A stretch of DNA of 50,558 nt from positions 1 to 50,558 of the forward strand of contig NZ_JANMWL010000043.1 in assembly GCF_031393925.1 (NCBI RefSeq), given 5' to 3'. This stretch comes from Methylibium sp031393925 (GTDB lineage: Bacteria > Pseudomonadota > Gammaproteobacteria > Burkholderiales > Burkholderiaceae_C). Shown here piece after piece: positions 16,768 through 25,326 of the stretch (position 1 is the stretch's first letter; each line of letters opens with the position of its first letter). Below the pieces are notes generated by a model, which had not been told where the DNA came from, did not search any database, and saw only the letters and a list, made by a program, of their open reading frames with translations. The translations under genes and the position numbers were made by a program.

Positions 16768-17691
16768 TCAGGCGCGGTCGGCCACGCGCTCGCCGAGCAA
16801 GCCCTGCGGGCGCAAGGTGAGCACCAGGATCAGCACGATGAAGGCAAAGATGTCCTGGTAGTGGCTGCCGAGCAGGCCGCCGGTGAGGGTGCCGATGTAG
16901 CCGGCGCCGATGGATTCGATCAAGCCGAGCAGCACGCCGCCGACCATCGCGCCGGGCAGGTTGCCGATGCCTCCGAACACCGCCGCCGTGAAGGCCTTCA
17001 GACCCGGAAGGAAGCCCATGCTGTGCTGCACCGAGCCGTAGTTGGCGGCGTACATCACTCCGGCCAGCGCCGCCAGGGCTGCGCCGATGATGAAGGTGGC
17101 CGAGATCACCATGTCGGGCCGCACGCCCATGAGGCCGGCCACGCGTGGGTTCTCGGCGGTGGCGCGCATGGCGCGACCGAGCTTGGTCTTGTTGACGAGG
17201 AACATCAGGCCGATCAGCGTCACGGCGGTGAGCACGAGGATCAGGATCTGCGTGGTGTTGATCACCGCGCCGCCGACGAAGAAGGGCTCGCTGGGCAGCA
17301 GGATCGGGTAGGGCTTGTAGTTGGGTTTCCAGATGATCATCGCCAGCGTCTGCAGCAAGAGGCTCATGCCCATGGCGGTGATGAGTGGCGCCAGGCGCGG
17401 CGCGTTGCGCAGCGGCCGGTAGGCGATCTTCTCGATGGCGAAGTTGAGCGCGGCGCACACGACGATGGCGGCAACGAGCGAGATCAACATCAGCAGCCAG
17501 CCCGGCAGGCCGGCGTCCGCGAGCCAGGTGACCACCGTCCAGCTCGTGAGCGCGCCCACCATCAGCACCTCGCCATGGGCGAAATTGATGAGGTTGATGA
17601 TGCCGTAGACCATCGTGTAGCCGAGCGCGACGAGCGCGTACATGCTGCCCAGCACGAGGCCGTTGATGATCTGCTGGATGAAGGTGTCCAT
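16768..17691 (-). CDS. livH: Branched-chain amino-acid ABC transporter permease LivH
   Basis: A 307-residue permease starting MDTFIQQIINGLVLGSMYAL, the canonical LivH N-terminus. It is followed by YGIINLINFAHGEVLMVGA and the coupling segment TKLGRAMRATAENPRVAGLM. About eight hydrophobic helices are visible. It ends in LRPQGLLGERVADRA, again typical. First gene of a livHMGF run on the minus strand. No periplasmic binding protein (LivK/LivJ) is encoded before it: the upstream neighbour is rarA, 42 bp away. The receptor must come from elsewhere on the chromosome. Confidence 0.95.
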   Translation of the reverse strand: MDTFIQQIINGLVLGSMYALVALGYTMVYGIINLINFAHGEVLMVGALTSWTVVTWLADAGLPGWLLMLISLVAAIVVCAALNFAIEKIAYRPLRNAPRLAPLITAMGMSLLLQTLAMIIWKPNYKPYPILLPSEPFFVGGAVINTTQILILVLTAVTLIGLMFLVNKTKLGRAMRATAENPRVAGLMGVRPDMVISATFIIGAALAALAGVMYAANYGSVQHSMGFLPGLKAFTAAVFGGIGNLPGAMVGGVLLGLIESIGAGYIGTLTGGLLGSHYQDIFAFIVLILVLTLRPQGLLGERVADRA

Positions 17692-17733
17692 CGTGTGTGG
17701 TGTCGCGTGGGGTTGGCGGTGAATGCCGGCGCC

Positions 17734-19065
17734 TCAGCGCGCCTTGTCGTTGCGCGCTCGCAGCTCGGCGAGCTTCTCGCCGATCTTGATTTCGAGCCCG
17801 CGCGGTGCCGGTTCGTAGAAGCGCTCGTTGACACCTTCGGGCAGGTAGCGCTCGCCGGCCGCGAAGCCGCCCTCCTCGTCATGCGCGTAGCGATAGCCCT
17901 TGCCGTGGTCGAGCTGTTTCATCAGTGCAGTGGGCGCGTTGCGCAGGTGCAGCGGCACCGGCCGCGTGCCGTCCTGGCGCACGAAGGAGCGCGCCGCCTT
18001 GTAGGCGGTATAGACCGCGTTGCTCTTGGGCGCCACGGCGAGGTAGACGACCGCCTGCGCGAGCGTGAGCTCGCCCTCGGGGGAGCCCAGACGTTCGTAG
18101 GTCTCGGCGGCGTCGAGCGCGATGCGCAGCGCGCGTGGGTCGGCCAGGCCAATGTCTTCGCTGGCCATGCGAACGAGGCGTCGCGCGATGTAGCGCGCGT
18201 CCACGCCGCCGTCGACCATGCGCACGAACCAGTAGAGCGCCGCGTCGGGGTCGGAGCCGCGCACGCTCTTGTGCAGCGCCGAGATGCTGTCGTAGAACTG
18301 GTCGCCGCCCTTGTCGTAGCGGCGCAGCTGCTCGCCGAGCGCCTGCTCGAGAAAGCCTTCGTCGACCTCGGCACGGCCCGCGGCCATGCGCGCGATGTTT
18401 TCGTAGGCGTTGAGCAGCCGCCGCGCGTCGCCGTCGGCATAGCCGATGAGGCGCGTGCGCGCCGCCTCGGTCAGCGGCGGCGCCTCGAGCAAAGCGCCAC
18501 CGCGTTCCAGCAGCGCGGCAAGGTCCGCTGACTCGAGCGGGCGCAACACATGCACGGTGGCGCGCGAGAGCAGCGCCGAATTCACCTCGAACGACGGGTT
18601 CTCGGTGGTGGCGCCGATGAAGGTGAACAGGCCCGATTCGACGTGCGGCAAGAAGGCGTCCTGCTGCGCCTTGTTGAAGCGATGTACCTCGTCGACGAAC
18701 ACGATCGTGCGCCGGCCCATGCCTTGCGCCACCTTCGCCTGCTCGACCGCCTCGCGGATGTCCTTCACGCCGCCGAGCACCGCGGAGATAGCAATGAACT
18801 GCGAGTCGCAAGTATTGGCCATCAGCCGCGCCAGCGTCGTCTTGCCAGTACCGGGCGGACCCCAAAGAATCATCGAGTGCGGCCGGCCAGAGGCGAAGGC
18901 GGCCGAGAGCGGCTTGCCCTCGCCCAGCAGCTGCGGCTGGCCGATCACTTCATCAAGGCTGCGCGGTCGCAGCCGCTCGGCGAGCGGCGCGTCACTCGCA
19001 GTCGCTTCGCCCAGCGCATCGGACGGCGCATCCGGTGAAGCGAATGGCAGGCTCCGCGAGGGCAT
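17734..19065 (-). CDS. rarA: Replication-associated recombination protein A (MgsA/RarA AAA+ ATPase)
   Basis: A 443-residue AAA+ protein with Walker A GPPGTGKTT (69-77), Walker B TIVFVDEVHRFNKAQQDA and the sensor 1 stretch FIGATTENPSFEVNSALLSR, all close to the clamp-loader-related RarA/MgsA/WRNIP1 family. The C-terminal half (DALYWFVRMVDGGVDARYIA, EDIGLADP) is the conserved tetramerisation domain. RarA acts at stalled replication forks. It normally sits close to lolA and ftsK in this group; here a 0.8-kb patch of fragments separates it from lolA. The start at 19065 gives a slightly long N-terminal lead. Confidence 0.95.
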   Translation of the reverse strand: MPSRSLPFASPDAPSDALGEATASDAPLAERLRPRSLDEVIGQPQLLGEGKPLSAAFASGRPHSMILWGPPGTGKTTLARLMANTCDSQFIAISAVLGGVKDIREAVEQAKVAQGMGRRTIVFVDEVHRFNKAQQDAFLPHVESGLFTFIGATTENPSFEVNSALLSRATVHVLRPLESADLAALLERGGALLEAPPLTEAARTRLIGYADGDARRLLNAYENIARMAAGRAEVDEGFLEQALGEQLRRYDKGGDQFYDSISALHKSVRGSDPDAALYWFVRMVDGGVDARYIARRLVRMASEDIGLADPRALRIALDAAETYERLGSPEGELTLAQAVVYLAVAPKSNAVYTAYKAARSFVRQDGTRPVPLHLRNAPTALMKQLDHGKGYRYAHDEEGGFAAGERYLPEGVNERFYEPAPRGLEIKIGEKLAELRARNDKAR

Positions 19066-19115
19066 GCGGTGATTGTCGCCGCTGGCCGCCTACCGGACCG
19101 CGGCCCGACGCCGCG

Positions 19116-19258
19116 TCAGTTCAACCCCTCGATCGACGCCAACAGGTCTTCGACGAAGAACGGCGACAGCGCGGCGCGCCCGGTGAGCCCCGCTTTCGAG
19201 TCGACGGCTCGCGCACGGCGCGCTCGCTGCCCGCGCGAACCGCGGCGATCTCCTGCAT
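19116..19258 (-). pseudogene. Unidentified gene remnant downstream of the small membrane protein
   Basis: After the membrane-protein stop, an ATG at 19258 opens MQEIAAVRAGSERAVREP, which looks like ordinary coding sequence and then becomes an Arg/Ser-rich string ending at 19121. A second frame over the same bases reads AVDSKAGLTGRAALSPFF followed by VEDLLASIEGLN and a stop at 19116. The pair could be a short C-terminal gene fragment with a frameshift near 19205. I do not recognise the family. It could equally be chance open reading in GC-rich DNA. Confidence 0.3.
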
Positions 19259-19260
19259 CG

Positions 19261-19674
19261 TCAAAGGTCAGCGGGCGCCGCAGGCACTCCGCTGGACAGA
19301 CCAGTTAAGGCGGTGAGCGTGAAGTAACTCGCAACGCTCAACAAGACTAAGCACACTGCGAAAGGCAGCGCGGAAAGGACCGGCCGGCCGATGAACGCCG
19401 CGCCGGCGAGCCAAACTGCGGCCAAGCCTATCGGGAACGGGAAGAAGCGTTTGGGAGTGACACCGCTTCGCAGAAATAGGAAGTACAGGACCGACCCCAG
19501 AACAAATGCGCCGACCAGGACCAACACAAAGAAGAACACAAACAGGAATGCCGACAGCCCGCCTTTGCTAGAGACATCCGGCATGAGGTAGTAGCCCAGG
19601 AGCGTATAGGCGACCGAGGCCGGAACGGTGGCAAGGGCAAGCGACAGCAAGAAGCGGAGATAGGTGGGCTTCAT
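19261..19674 (-). CDS. Hypothetical four-helix membrane protein
   Basis: A 137-residue protein from the ATG at 19674 (MKPTYLRFLLSLALATVPAS). It has four hydrophobic segments at about 7-29, 41-68, 82-97 and 101-125 and no recognisable motif. The DNA here is visibly less GC-rich, with more A/T at third positions than its neighbours, so recent acquisition is plausible. It sits between rarA and lolA, genes usually adjacent in related genomes, and is flanked on both sides by apparent gene fragments. A weak AGAAG precedes the ATG. Function unknown. Confidence 0.6.
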   Translation of the reverse strand: MKPTYLRFLLSLALATVPASVAYTLLGYYLMPDVSSKGGLSAFLFVFFFVLVLVGAFVLGSVLYFLFLRSGVTPKRFFPFPIGLAAVWLAGAAFIGRPVLSALPFAVCLVLLSVASYFTLTALTGLSSGVPAAPADL

Positions 19675-19680
19675 CTTCTG

Positions 19681-19788
19681 AGCCTTAACGTGTGGCCTGA
19701 GCATGCGCTGGTCTCGCTGTCCTACGGCGCCAGCACCGGGCCGCTGCGCGAGCGCCGCCTCGGCCTCGGCGTCACGTTCGAGTTCTGA
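19681..19788 (+). pseudogene. Orphan C-terminal fragment of an outer-membrane beta-barrel protein
   Basis: Thirty-five codons on the plus strand read SLNVWPEHALVSLSYGAS, continue TGPLRERRLGLGVTFEF and stop at 19788. The alternating hydrophobic pattern and the terminal aromatic (Phe) form the beta-signal recognised by the BAM machinery at the end of outer-membrane barrels. No start codon or upstream barrel sequence is present: the reading is cut off where the lower-GC membrane-protein gene begins on the other strand. It appears to be the stranded 3' end of a lost gene. Coincidence is possible in so short a stretch. Confidence 0.4.
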
Positions 19789-19865
19789 ACTTGCCTCGGC
19801 GAGCACCTGTCAGCGGCCGCAGCAACGTCCAGCGCTCCCCCGGAAATCGTTGCAGCGCTGCCGGC

Positions 19866-20480
19866 TCAGGAGCCGATCACGTCGGACCCGACCGGCGGCG
19901 TGAAACGAAAGCGCTCCGCCGCCAGGGCCGGATTGGCCTCGACCTGGCTGAAATCGAGCCGTGAGCGCTGGCCGAAGGCGTCGACGATCTCGATGGCAGC
20001 CAGGGTCTTGCCGCGAAAGCCGATCTTGAGCGACTGGAACGATCCGTCCTTCGCGCGCGGCAGCGCCTCTGCCCACTGCAGACCCCCCTCATCGGGCAGC
20101 GCCTTCAACTCGAAATCGCGCTCGAGCGAGGTGCCCGTCAGCAAGGCCGCCGGCGTGGCACCGAGCGCTTCATTGAAGGGCCGCACCGTCACCTGGTTCA
20201 AATCGGCGTCGTAGAGCCAGACCTTCTGTCCGTCGCCGACGATGAGCTGCGCGTAAGGCTTCTTGTAGTCGAATCGGAAACGATTCGGTCGCGCGAACTC
20301 GAAGCGGCCGCTGGAGCTGCGCTTCTTGGCGCCGTCAGGCGAGGTCACGGTCTGCGTGAAGGCGGCGCTGCCGGTCTTCACGTCGGCGATGAAGCCGCGC
20401 AGGACATCGAGCGAATCGGCCTCTGCCGCGCCGCCAGCGAGCAGCCCACCCAGCAAGACGAGCGCGCCGCGCCGCCTCAC
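19866..20480 (-). CDS. lolA: Outer-membrane lipoprotein carrier protein LolA
   Basis: A 204-residue periplasmic chaperone that carries lipoproteins from LolCDE to LolB. The signal peptide is MRRRGALVLLGGLLAGGAAEA. The mature domain shows the LolA pattern AAFTQTVTSPDG, SGRFEFARPNRFRFDYKKPY and DGQKVWLYDADLNQVTVRP. Translation starts at a GTG (20480) that overlaps the ftsK stop as GTGA, so the two genes are translationally coupled. Length and order match the usual ftsK-lolA pair. Confidence 0.95.
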   Translation of the reverse strand: MRRRGALVLLGGLLAGGAAEADSLDVLRGFIADVKTGSAAFTQTVTSPDGAKKRSSSGRFEFARPNRFRFDYKKPYAQLIVGDGQKVWLYDADLNQVTVRPFNEALGATPAALLTGTSLERDFELKALPDEGGLQWAEALPRAKDGSFQSLKIGFRGKTLAAIEIVDAFGQRSRLDFSQVEANPALAAERFRFTPPVGSDVIGS

Positions 20481-22807
20481 TCCGCCGCCCTTTTCGGCAC
20501 CAGCAGGTCACGATTGCCATTGGTCGCCATGGACGATACGAGTCCTGATTTCTCCATTTGTTCCAGCAGGCGCGCGGCGCGGTTGTAGCCGATGCGCAGA
20601 TGGCGCTGCACGAGCGAGATCGAGGCGCGCTTGTGCTGCAGCACGATCGCCACCGCCTGGTCGTACATCGGGTCGACCTCGCCGTCGCTGGCGCCGCCTT
20701 CGGCGCTGGCCGCACCTTCGTCGTCGAGCGTGCCGCCTTCGAGGATGCCTTCGATGTAATTGGGCGGACCCTGGCTGCGCAGATAGTCGGCGACGCGGTG
20801 CACCTCCTCGTCGCTCACGAAGGCGCCATGCACGCGGATCGGCAAACCGGTGCCCGAGGGCATGTAGAGCATGTCGCCCATGCCCAGCAGCGCCTCGGCG
20901 CCCATCTGGTCGAGGATGGTGCGCGAGTCGATCTTGCTCGACACCTGGAAGGCGATGCGCGTCGGGATGTTGGCCTTGATGAGGCCGGTGATCACGTCCA
21001 CGCTCGGTCGCTGGGTCGCCAGGATGAGGTGGATGCCGGCGGCGCGCGCCTTTTGCGCCAGGCGCGCGATCAGCTCCTCGATCTTCTTGCCGATGACCAT
21101 CATCAGGTCGGCTAGTTCGTCTATCACGATCACCACATGCGGCAGGCGCTCCAGTGGCTCGGGCTCCTCGGGTGTGAGGCTGAAGGGATTAGGTAGCTTC
21201 TCGCCGCGGGCGCTGGCCTCGACGATCTTCTTGTTGTAGCCGGCCAGGTTGCGCACGCCCAGCTTGCTCATGAGCTTGTAGCGCCGCTCCATCTCGCCCA
21301 CGCCCCAGTTGAGCGCGTTGGCGGCCTGCTTCATGTCGATGACCACCGGGCAGAGCAGGTGAGGAATGCCTTCGTAGATGCTCATCTCGAGCATCTTGGG
21401 GTCGATGAGGATAAGCCGCACGTCGCGCGCCTCGGCCTTGTAGAGCAGGCTGAGGATCATCGCGTTGATGCCCACCGACTTGCCCGAGCCGGTGGTGCCG
21501 GCCACCAGGCAGTGCGGCATCTTCGCCAGGTCAGCGACGACGGGGCCGCCGATGATGTCCTTGCCCAGCCCGATGGTGAGCATGGAACTCGCGTCGTTGT
21601 AGGCCTGCGAACCCAGGATCTCCGCCAGACGGATGGTCTGGCGTTTGGCGTTGGGCAGCTCCAGCGCCATGAAGTTCTTGCCGGGAATTGTCTCGACCAC
21701 GCGGATGCTCACCAGCGACAGCGAGCGCGCCAGGTCCTTGGCCAGCCCGACGATCTGCGATCCCTTCACGCCGATGGCCGGTTCGATCTCGTAGCGCGTG
21801 ATCCCCGGGCCCGGCGAAGCCGCGACGACACGCACTTCGACCCCGAAGTCCTTGAGCTTCTTCTCGATGAGCCGCGAGGTCATCTCCAGCGAATCGGGCG
21901 TCACTGTTTCCGTGCGTCCCGGTGCGGCATCGAGCAGGTCGACCTGCGGCAGCTTGGTGTCGGCCAGTTCACTGAAGAGCGGCTTTTGCTTTTCTTTGGC
22001 GACGCGCTCGCTCCTGGGCAGCTCGATCATCGGCGCTTCGATCACCAGCGGCGCGTGGTCGTCGAACTGCTCGCGCTCGATCTGCACCACCTCTTCGCGC
22101 TCGCGCAGCGCCTGCTCGCCCAGGCGAATGTCTTCGGCACGCTCAATGCGCTCCTGCCGTTTGTGGCGCACGCCCTCGAGCGCCGCGCCCAGCCGTTCAG
22201 CCACGACCGCCCATGAAAAATGCAGCGCCAATGGCAGGCCCACCAGGAACGCGGCAATCCAGAACACGCCCGAGCCGGTGAAGCCGATTGCCTTGACGCT
22301 GCCGCCGCCGAACACATAGCCCATCGCCCCACCCGCGTGACCGCCCGGCAGGCCGGCCTCCCAACCGTACAGGCGCGTGAACTCGAGCGAGCAACTGGCA
22401 GCGATCAGCAAACCGACCCCCCACCAGAACATCCAGGCCGGGCGCGCCTGGAGCGGGTCGCTGCGCGTGGATACCCGCTCCGCGCGCAGCAGCCGCGCCA
22501 ATGTGCTGAGCCAGGCGCGCACTGCGATCACCACGCCCCACCACGCTGAGTATCCGAACACGAACAGCGCCAGGTCGGCGAACCAGGCGCCGAGCAAGCC
22601 AGCGCGATTTCGCACCTCGGTGCCGATGCCGGAGGTGGACCAGGCGGGGTCGCCGACGTTGTGCGTGACAAGCGCCAACAGTGCCAGCAACCAAAGAACG
22701 CCGCCGAAAACGACGACGAACTGCAGGTGCCAGCGAGGCGCTGCGGCGCCCCGTGCGACGTGCAAAGCGGCGTGATCGCCGCCGAGGGAACCGAGAGGAA
22801 AACTCAT
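20477..22807 (-). CDS. ftsK: DNA translocase FtsK
   Basis: FtsK pumps chromosome dimers across the septum and activates XerCD. The 776-residue protein has an N-terminal four-helix membrane domain (about 25-200), a short linker, the alpha-beta motor with Walker A GTTGSGKS (about 437-444) and Walker B VIVIDELADLMM, and a C-terminal winged-helix gamma domain (VDPMYDQAVAIVLQHKRASI and following) that reads KOPS sites. The short linker is typical of the SpoIIIE-like FtsK found in betaproteobacteria. The ATG at 22807 was chosen for MSFPLGSLGG; ten extra codons upstream are possible. Confidence 0.96.
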   Translation of the reverse strand: MSFPLGSLGGDHAALHVARGAAAPRWHLQFVVVFGGVLWLLALLALVTHNVGDPAWSTSGIGTEVRNRAGLLGAWFADLALFVFGYSAWWGVVIAVRAWLSTLARLLRAERVSTRSDPLQARPAWMFWWGVGLLIAASCSLEFTRLYGWEAGLPGGHAGGAMGYVFGGGSVKAIGFTGSGVFWIAAFLVGLPLALHFSWAVVAERLGAALEGVRHKRQERIERAEDIRLGEQALREREEVVQIEREQFDDHAPLVIEAPMIELPRSERVAKEKQKPLFSELADTKLPQVDLLDAAPGRTETVTPDSLEMTSRLIEKKLKDFGVEVRVVAASPGPGITRYEIEPAIGVKGSQIVGLAKDLARSLSLVSIRVVETIPGKNFMALELPNAKRQTIRLAEILGSQAYNDASSMLTIGLGKDIIGGPVVADLAKMPHCLVAGTTGSGKSVGINAMILSLLYKAEARDVRLILIDPKMLEMSIYEGIPHLLCPVVIDMKQAANALNWGVGEMERRYKLMSKLGVRNLAGYNKKIVEASARGEKLPNPFSLTPEEPEPLERLPHVVIVIDELADLMMVIGKKIEELIARLAQKARAAGIHLILATQRPSVDVITGLIKANIPTRIAFQVSSKIDSRTILDQMGAEALLGMGDMLYMPSGTGLPIRVHGAFVSDEEVHRVADYLRSQGPPNYIEGILEGGTLDDEGAASAEGGASDGEVDPMYDQAVAIVLQHKRASISLVQRHLRIGYNRAARLLEQMEKSGLVSSMATNGNRDLLVPKRAAE

Positions 22808-22891
22808 GCCGGCGATTGTGGCCGAAGCCCTGAGCACGGCGTATCGATCTGTTGTGAGGCGCGGGGCTCGAGCCCGGCCTCGATCCGCCGA

Positions 22892-23560
22892 TCAGCGATG
22901 CGCGAGGCGCTCCATGATGTGGACCGCGCCGTTCTCCTGGGTCTGGATGAAGCCGCGAACCTCGAGATCCTTCATCACGCGACTCACCATCTCGCGCGAA
23001 GCGCCCACGACCTTGGCCAGATCCTGGCGCGAGACCTTGTTGCGGATCAGCTTGAACTCGGCGCCCTCTTCCGACATGTCGAGCAAGGCCCGCGCGACGC
23101 GGCCGTAGACATCAAGCAGCGCCAACGACTCGATCTGACGGTCAGCAGCGCGCAGGCGCGACACCAGGCCGCGCATGATCGCGTACGAAAGGCTCGAGTT
23201 CTCGGGCAAGCAGCGGGTGAATTCCGAGCGCCCCAGCACCAGCACGTCGCACTGCACTTCAGCGCGCACCGTGGCGGAATGAGGCTCGTTGTCGATCAGG
23301 CTCATTTCGCCGAGGTAGTCGCCCGGCTGCAACACCGCGAGGATCACCTCCCGGCCGCGCGCGTCGGACGTGACGACGCGCGCGCGTCCGGTCAGCAAGA
23401 TATAGAGGGCGTTCGACTTGGTGCTTTGCTCGACGATCACCTCGCCGCGGCGGTAGCGGCGCTTGACGACGCCTTCGGCGATCGCCTGCGCCTGATCGCC
23501 GGTGAGCAGCGAGAACAAAGGCACGCGCCTGATCAGATCGAGGTTGGACAACATCGCCAT
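22892..23560 (-). CDS. Crp/Fnr-family transcriptional regulator
   Basis: A 222-residue regulator with an N-terminal cyclic-nucleotide-binding fold (RRYRRGEVIVEQSTKSNALY; then QPGDYLGEMSLIDNEPHSAT) and a C-terminal winged helix whose recognition region is SRQDLAKVVGASREMVSRVM. The Cys cluster that would make it an Fnr-type oxygen sensor is absent. The PGDYLGEMSLID segment resembles the phosphate-binding cassette of Crp, but the effector is unproven. It lies between ftsK (same strand, 84 bp) and trxB (divergent, 215 bp). That intergenic region may hold its own operator. Confidence 0.92.
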   Translation of the reverse strand: MAMLSNLDLIRRVPLFSLLTGDQAQAIAEGVVKRRYRRGEVIVEQSTKSNALYILLTGRARVVTSDARGREVILAVLQPGDYLGEMSLIDNEPHSATVRAEVQCDVLVLGRSEFTRCLPENSSLSYAIMRGLVSRLRAADRQIESLALLDVYGRVARALLDMSEEGAEFKLIRNKVSRQDLAKVVGASREMVSRVMKDLEVRGFIQTQENGAVHIMERLAHR

Positions 23561-23775
23561 CGAAGAGTCTCCGTCTAGTTGGGCTATCGAAGCTATTGGT
23601 GTGCTTGCGGACCGCGCTCACAGCCCTACCTACAATTCGTCCACCGAACGGCCAGAAACGACGGCCCGGCGCTGTGACTTCTTGCCGGTCGCGACTCTAA
23701 CCGAAGGCCTGCCTTCGCGCGGCTTGGATCGTTCCTGATCAACCCCCCAATTTCTCGAAACTTCGCACATCGCCC
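23561..23775. promoter_or_regulatory. Divergent promoter region between the Crp-family gene and trxB
   Basis: These 215 bp hold no gene and must contain the promoters of both flanking genes. On the plus strand TACAAT at 23631-23636 fits a -10 box, with TTGCGG at 23605-23610 as a poor -35 (spacing 20 bp, longer than ideal). GC content is lower than in the flanking coding DNA. I see no clear symmetric TGTGA-type operator for the Crp-family protein. Confidence 0.4.
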
Positions 23776-24735
23776 ATGAGCACTAACCAGCACGCCAAGG
23801 TCCTGATCCTCGGCTCCGGCCCCGCCGGATACACCGCCGCACTCTACGCCGCGCGCGCAAACCTGCAGCCGATGCTCGTGACCGGGCTGGCGCAAGGCGG
23901 TCAGCTCATGACCACGACCGACGTCGACAACTGGCCGGCCGACGTTCAGGGCGTGCAGGGCCCCGATCTGATGCAGCGTTTCCTGGAGCACGCCGAGCGC
24001 TTCAAGACGAACATCGTGTTCGACCATATCAACAAGGTCGACTTCAGCAAGCGCCCGTTCACCCTAACGGGCGACGCGGGCACCTACACCTGCGACAGCT
24101 TGGTCATCGCGACCGGCGCCTCGGCCATGTACCTGGGTCTGCCTTCGGAGCAGGCCTTCATGGGCCGCGGCGTGAGCGGCTGTGCAACCTGCGACGGCTT
24201 TTTCTATCGTGACCAGGAAGTCTGCGTGGTCGGCGGCGGCAACACCGCCGTCGAAGAGGCGCTGTACCTCGCCAACATCGCCAGCAAGGTGACGCTGATC
24301 CACCGCCGCGACAAGTTCCGGGCCGAGGCGATCCTGGTCGACAAGCTGATGGAAAAGGTGGCGGCCGGCAAGATCGAACTCAAGCTGTTCAGCGTGCTCG
24401 AAGAAGTGCTCGGCGACGCCAGCGGTGTGACGGGCGTGCGCATCCGCAACACTCGCACCGGCGCCGCCGGGGACATCACGCTCGAGGGTTGTTTCATCGC
24501 CATCGGCCACCGCCCCAACACCGAGATCTTCCAGGGCCACGTCGAGATGAAGGACGGCTACATCGTGACGCGCACCGGCCTCAACGGCTTGGCCACGATG
24601 ACCAGCGTGCCCGGCGTGTTTGCGGCCGGTGATGTACAGGACCACGTCTACCGCCAGGCGATCACCAGCGCGGGCACCGGCTGCATGGCCGCACTCGACG
24701 CGCAGCGTTTCATGGAGCAGGACGGCACGCTCTGA
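23776..24735 (+). CDS. trxB: Thioredoxin reductase
   Basis: TrxB transfers electrons from NADPH through FAD to thioredoxin. The 319-residue protein has the N-terminal FAD motif GSGPAGYTAALYAARANL (13-30), the redox-active CATC (Cys136, Cys139) in SGCATCDGFFYRDQEV, the NADPH motif VVGGGNTAVEEALY and the C-terminal FAD motif GVFAAGDVQDHVYRQAITSA. Complete and of normal length. Divergent from the Crp-family regulator and followed, after an apparent promoter, by rpmB. Confidence 0.97.
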   Translation: MSTNQHAKVLILGSGPAGYTAALYAARANLQPMLVTGLAQGGQLMTTTDVDNWPADVQGVQGPDLMQRFLEHAERFKTNIVFDHINKVDFSKRPFTLTGDAGTYTCDSLVIATGASAMYLGLPSEQAFMGRGVSGCATCDGFFYRDQEVCVVGGGNTAVEEALYLANIASKVTLIHRRDKFRAEAILVDKLMEKVAAGKIELKLFSVLEEVLGDASGVTGVRIRNTRTGAAGDITLEGCFIAIGHRPNTEIFQGHVEMKDGYIVTRTGLNGLATMTSVPGVFAAGDVQDHVYRQAITSAGTGCMAALDAQRFMEQDGTL

Positions 24736-24760
24736 GCGGGGCCGGGTGACGCGGTCTGGC

Positions 24761-24766
24761 TATAAT
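24761..24766 (+). promoter_or_regulatory. Putative -10 box for rpmB-rpmG
   Basis: A consensus TATAAT lies 68 bp upstream of the rpmB start, in the 98-bp gap after trxB. No convincing TTGACA-like -35 sits 16-18 bp upstream, so the assignment rests on the perfect -10 and its position. Confidence 0.5.
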
Positions 24767-24833
24767 CACGATCTTTGCCAAAACCAGCGACGCGGCCTTT
24801 TGTCGCGTTGAACATATCAATCGGAGAAGCGTC

Positions 24834-25067
24834 ATGGCGCGCGTCTGTCAAGTCACGGGCAAAGGCCCGATGGTGGGAAACAACGTCTCCCACGCCAATA
24901 ACAAAACGAAGCGCCGCTTCCTGCCCAACCTGCAGTACCGCCGCTTCTGGCTCGAAACCGAGAACCGTTGGGTGCGCCTGCGCATCACCAATGCGGCGCT
25001 GCGGTTGATCGACAAGGTCGGTATCGAACAGGTCGTCGCCGACCTGCGCGCTCGCGGCGCCCTGTGA
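24834..25067 (+). CDS. rpmB: 50S ribosomal protein L28
   Basis: A 77-residue basic protein beginning MARVCQVTGKGPMVGNNVSH, the signature N-terminus of L28, with KRRFLPNLQYRRFWLE following. L28 is part of the large ribosomal subunit. The ATG at 24834 is preceded by GGAGAA eight bases upstream. It is followed 26 bp later by rpmG, the standard rpmB-rpmG pair. Confidence 0.97.
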   Translation: MARVCQVTGKGPMVGNNVSHANNKTKRRFLPNLQYRRFWLETENRWVRLRITNAALRLIDKVGIEQVVADLRARGAL

Positions 25068-25093
25068 CGCGACACTGAATTCAGGAGCACATC

Positions 25094-25261
25094 ATGGCCA
25101 AAGGTGGACGCGAAAAGATCAAGCTGGAGTCGACAGCCGGCACCGGTCACTTCTACACGACCGACAAGAACAAAAAGACCAAACCCGAGAAGATGGAGCT
25201 GATGAAGTTCGATCCGAAGGCACGCAAGCACGTGGCGTACAAGGAAGTGAAGTTGAAGTAA
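25094..25261 (+). CDS. rpmG: 50S ribosomal protein L33
   Basis: A 55-residue L33: MAKGGREKIKLESTAGTGHF, then YTTDKNKKTKPEKMELMKFD, ending YKEVKLK. It is the Cys-less form: the four zinc-ligand cysteines of the other L33 type are missing, which is usual in proteobacteria. CAGGAG lies eight bases upstream of the ATG. A rho-independent terminator follows 22 bp after the stop. Confidence 0.97.
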   Translation: MAKGGREKIKLESTAGTGHFYTTDKNKKTKPEKMELMKFDPKARKHVAYKEVKLK

Positions 25262-25283
25262 TCCGTCGCATCGTCTCCGCGAC

Positions 25284-25316
25284 AACCCGCCCGGCTTCGG
25301 CTCGGCGGGTTTTCTT
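25284..25316 (+). terminator. Rho-independent terminator of rpmB-rpmG
   Basis: AACCCGCC and GGCGGGTT form an 8-bp stem around CGGCTTCGGCTC, directly followed by TTCTT. Location 22 bp after the rpmG stop fits termination of the ribosomal-protein transcript. Confidence 0.85.
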
Positions 25317-25326
25317 ATGGTCGGTT

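Noticed and set aside
16751..17458. Long N-terminal extension of the livM frame
   Set aside because: It lies antisense-free but out of frame over livH, is rich in Arg and His, and has no membrane segments.
16699..18531. 610-residue plus-strand frame over livM, livH and rarA
   Set aside because: Crosses three well-supported genes on the other strand; low-complexity His/Arg/Glu content.
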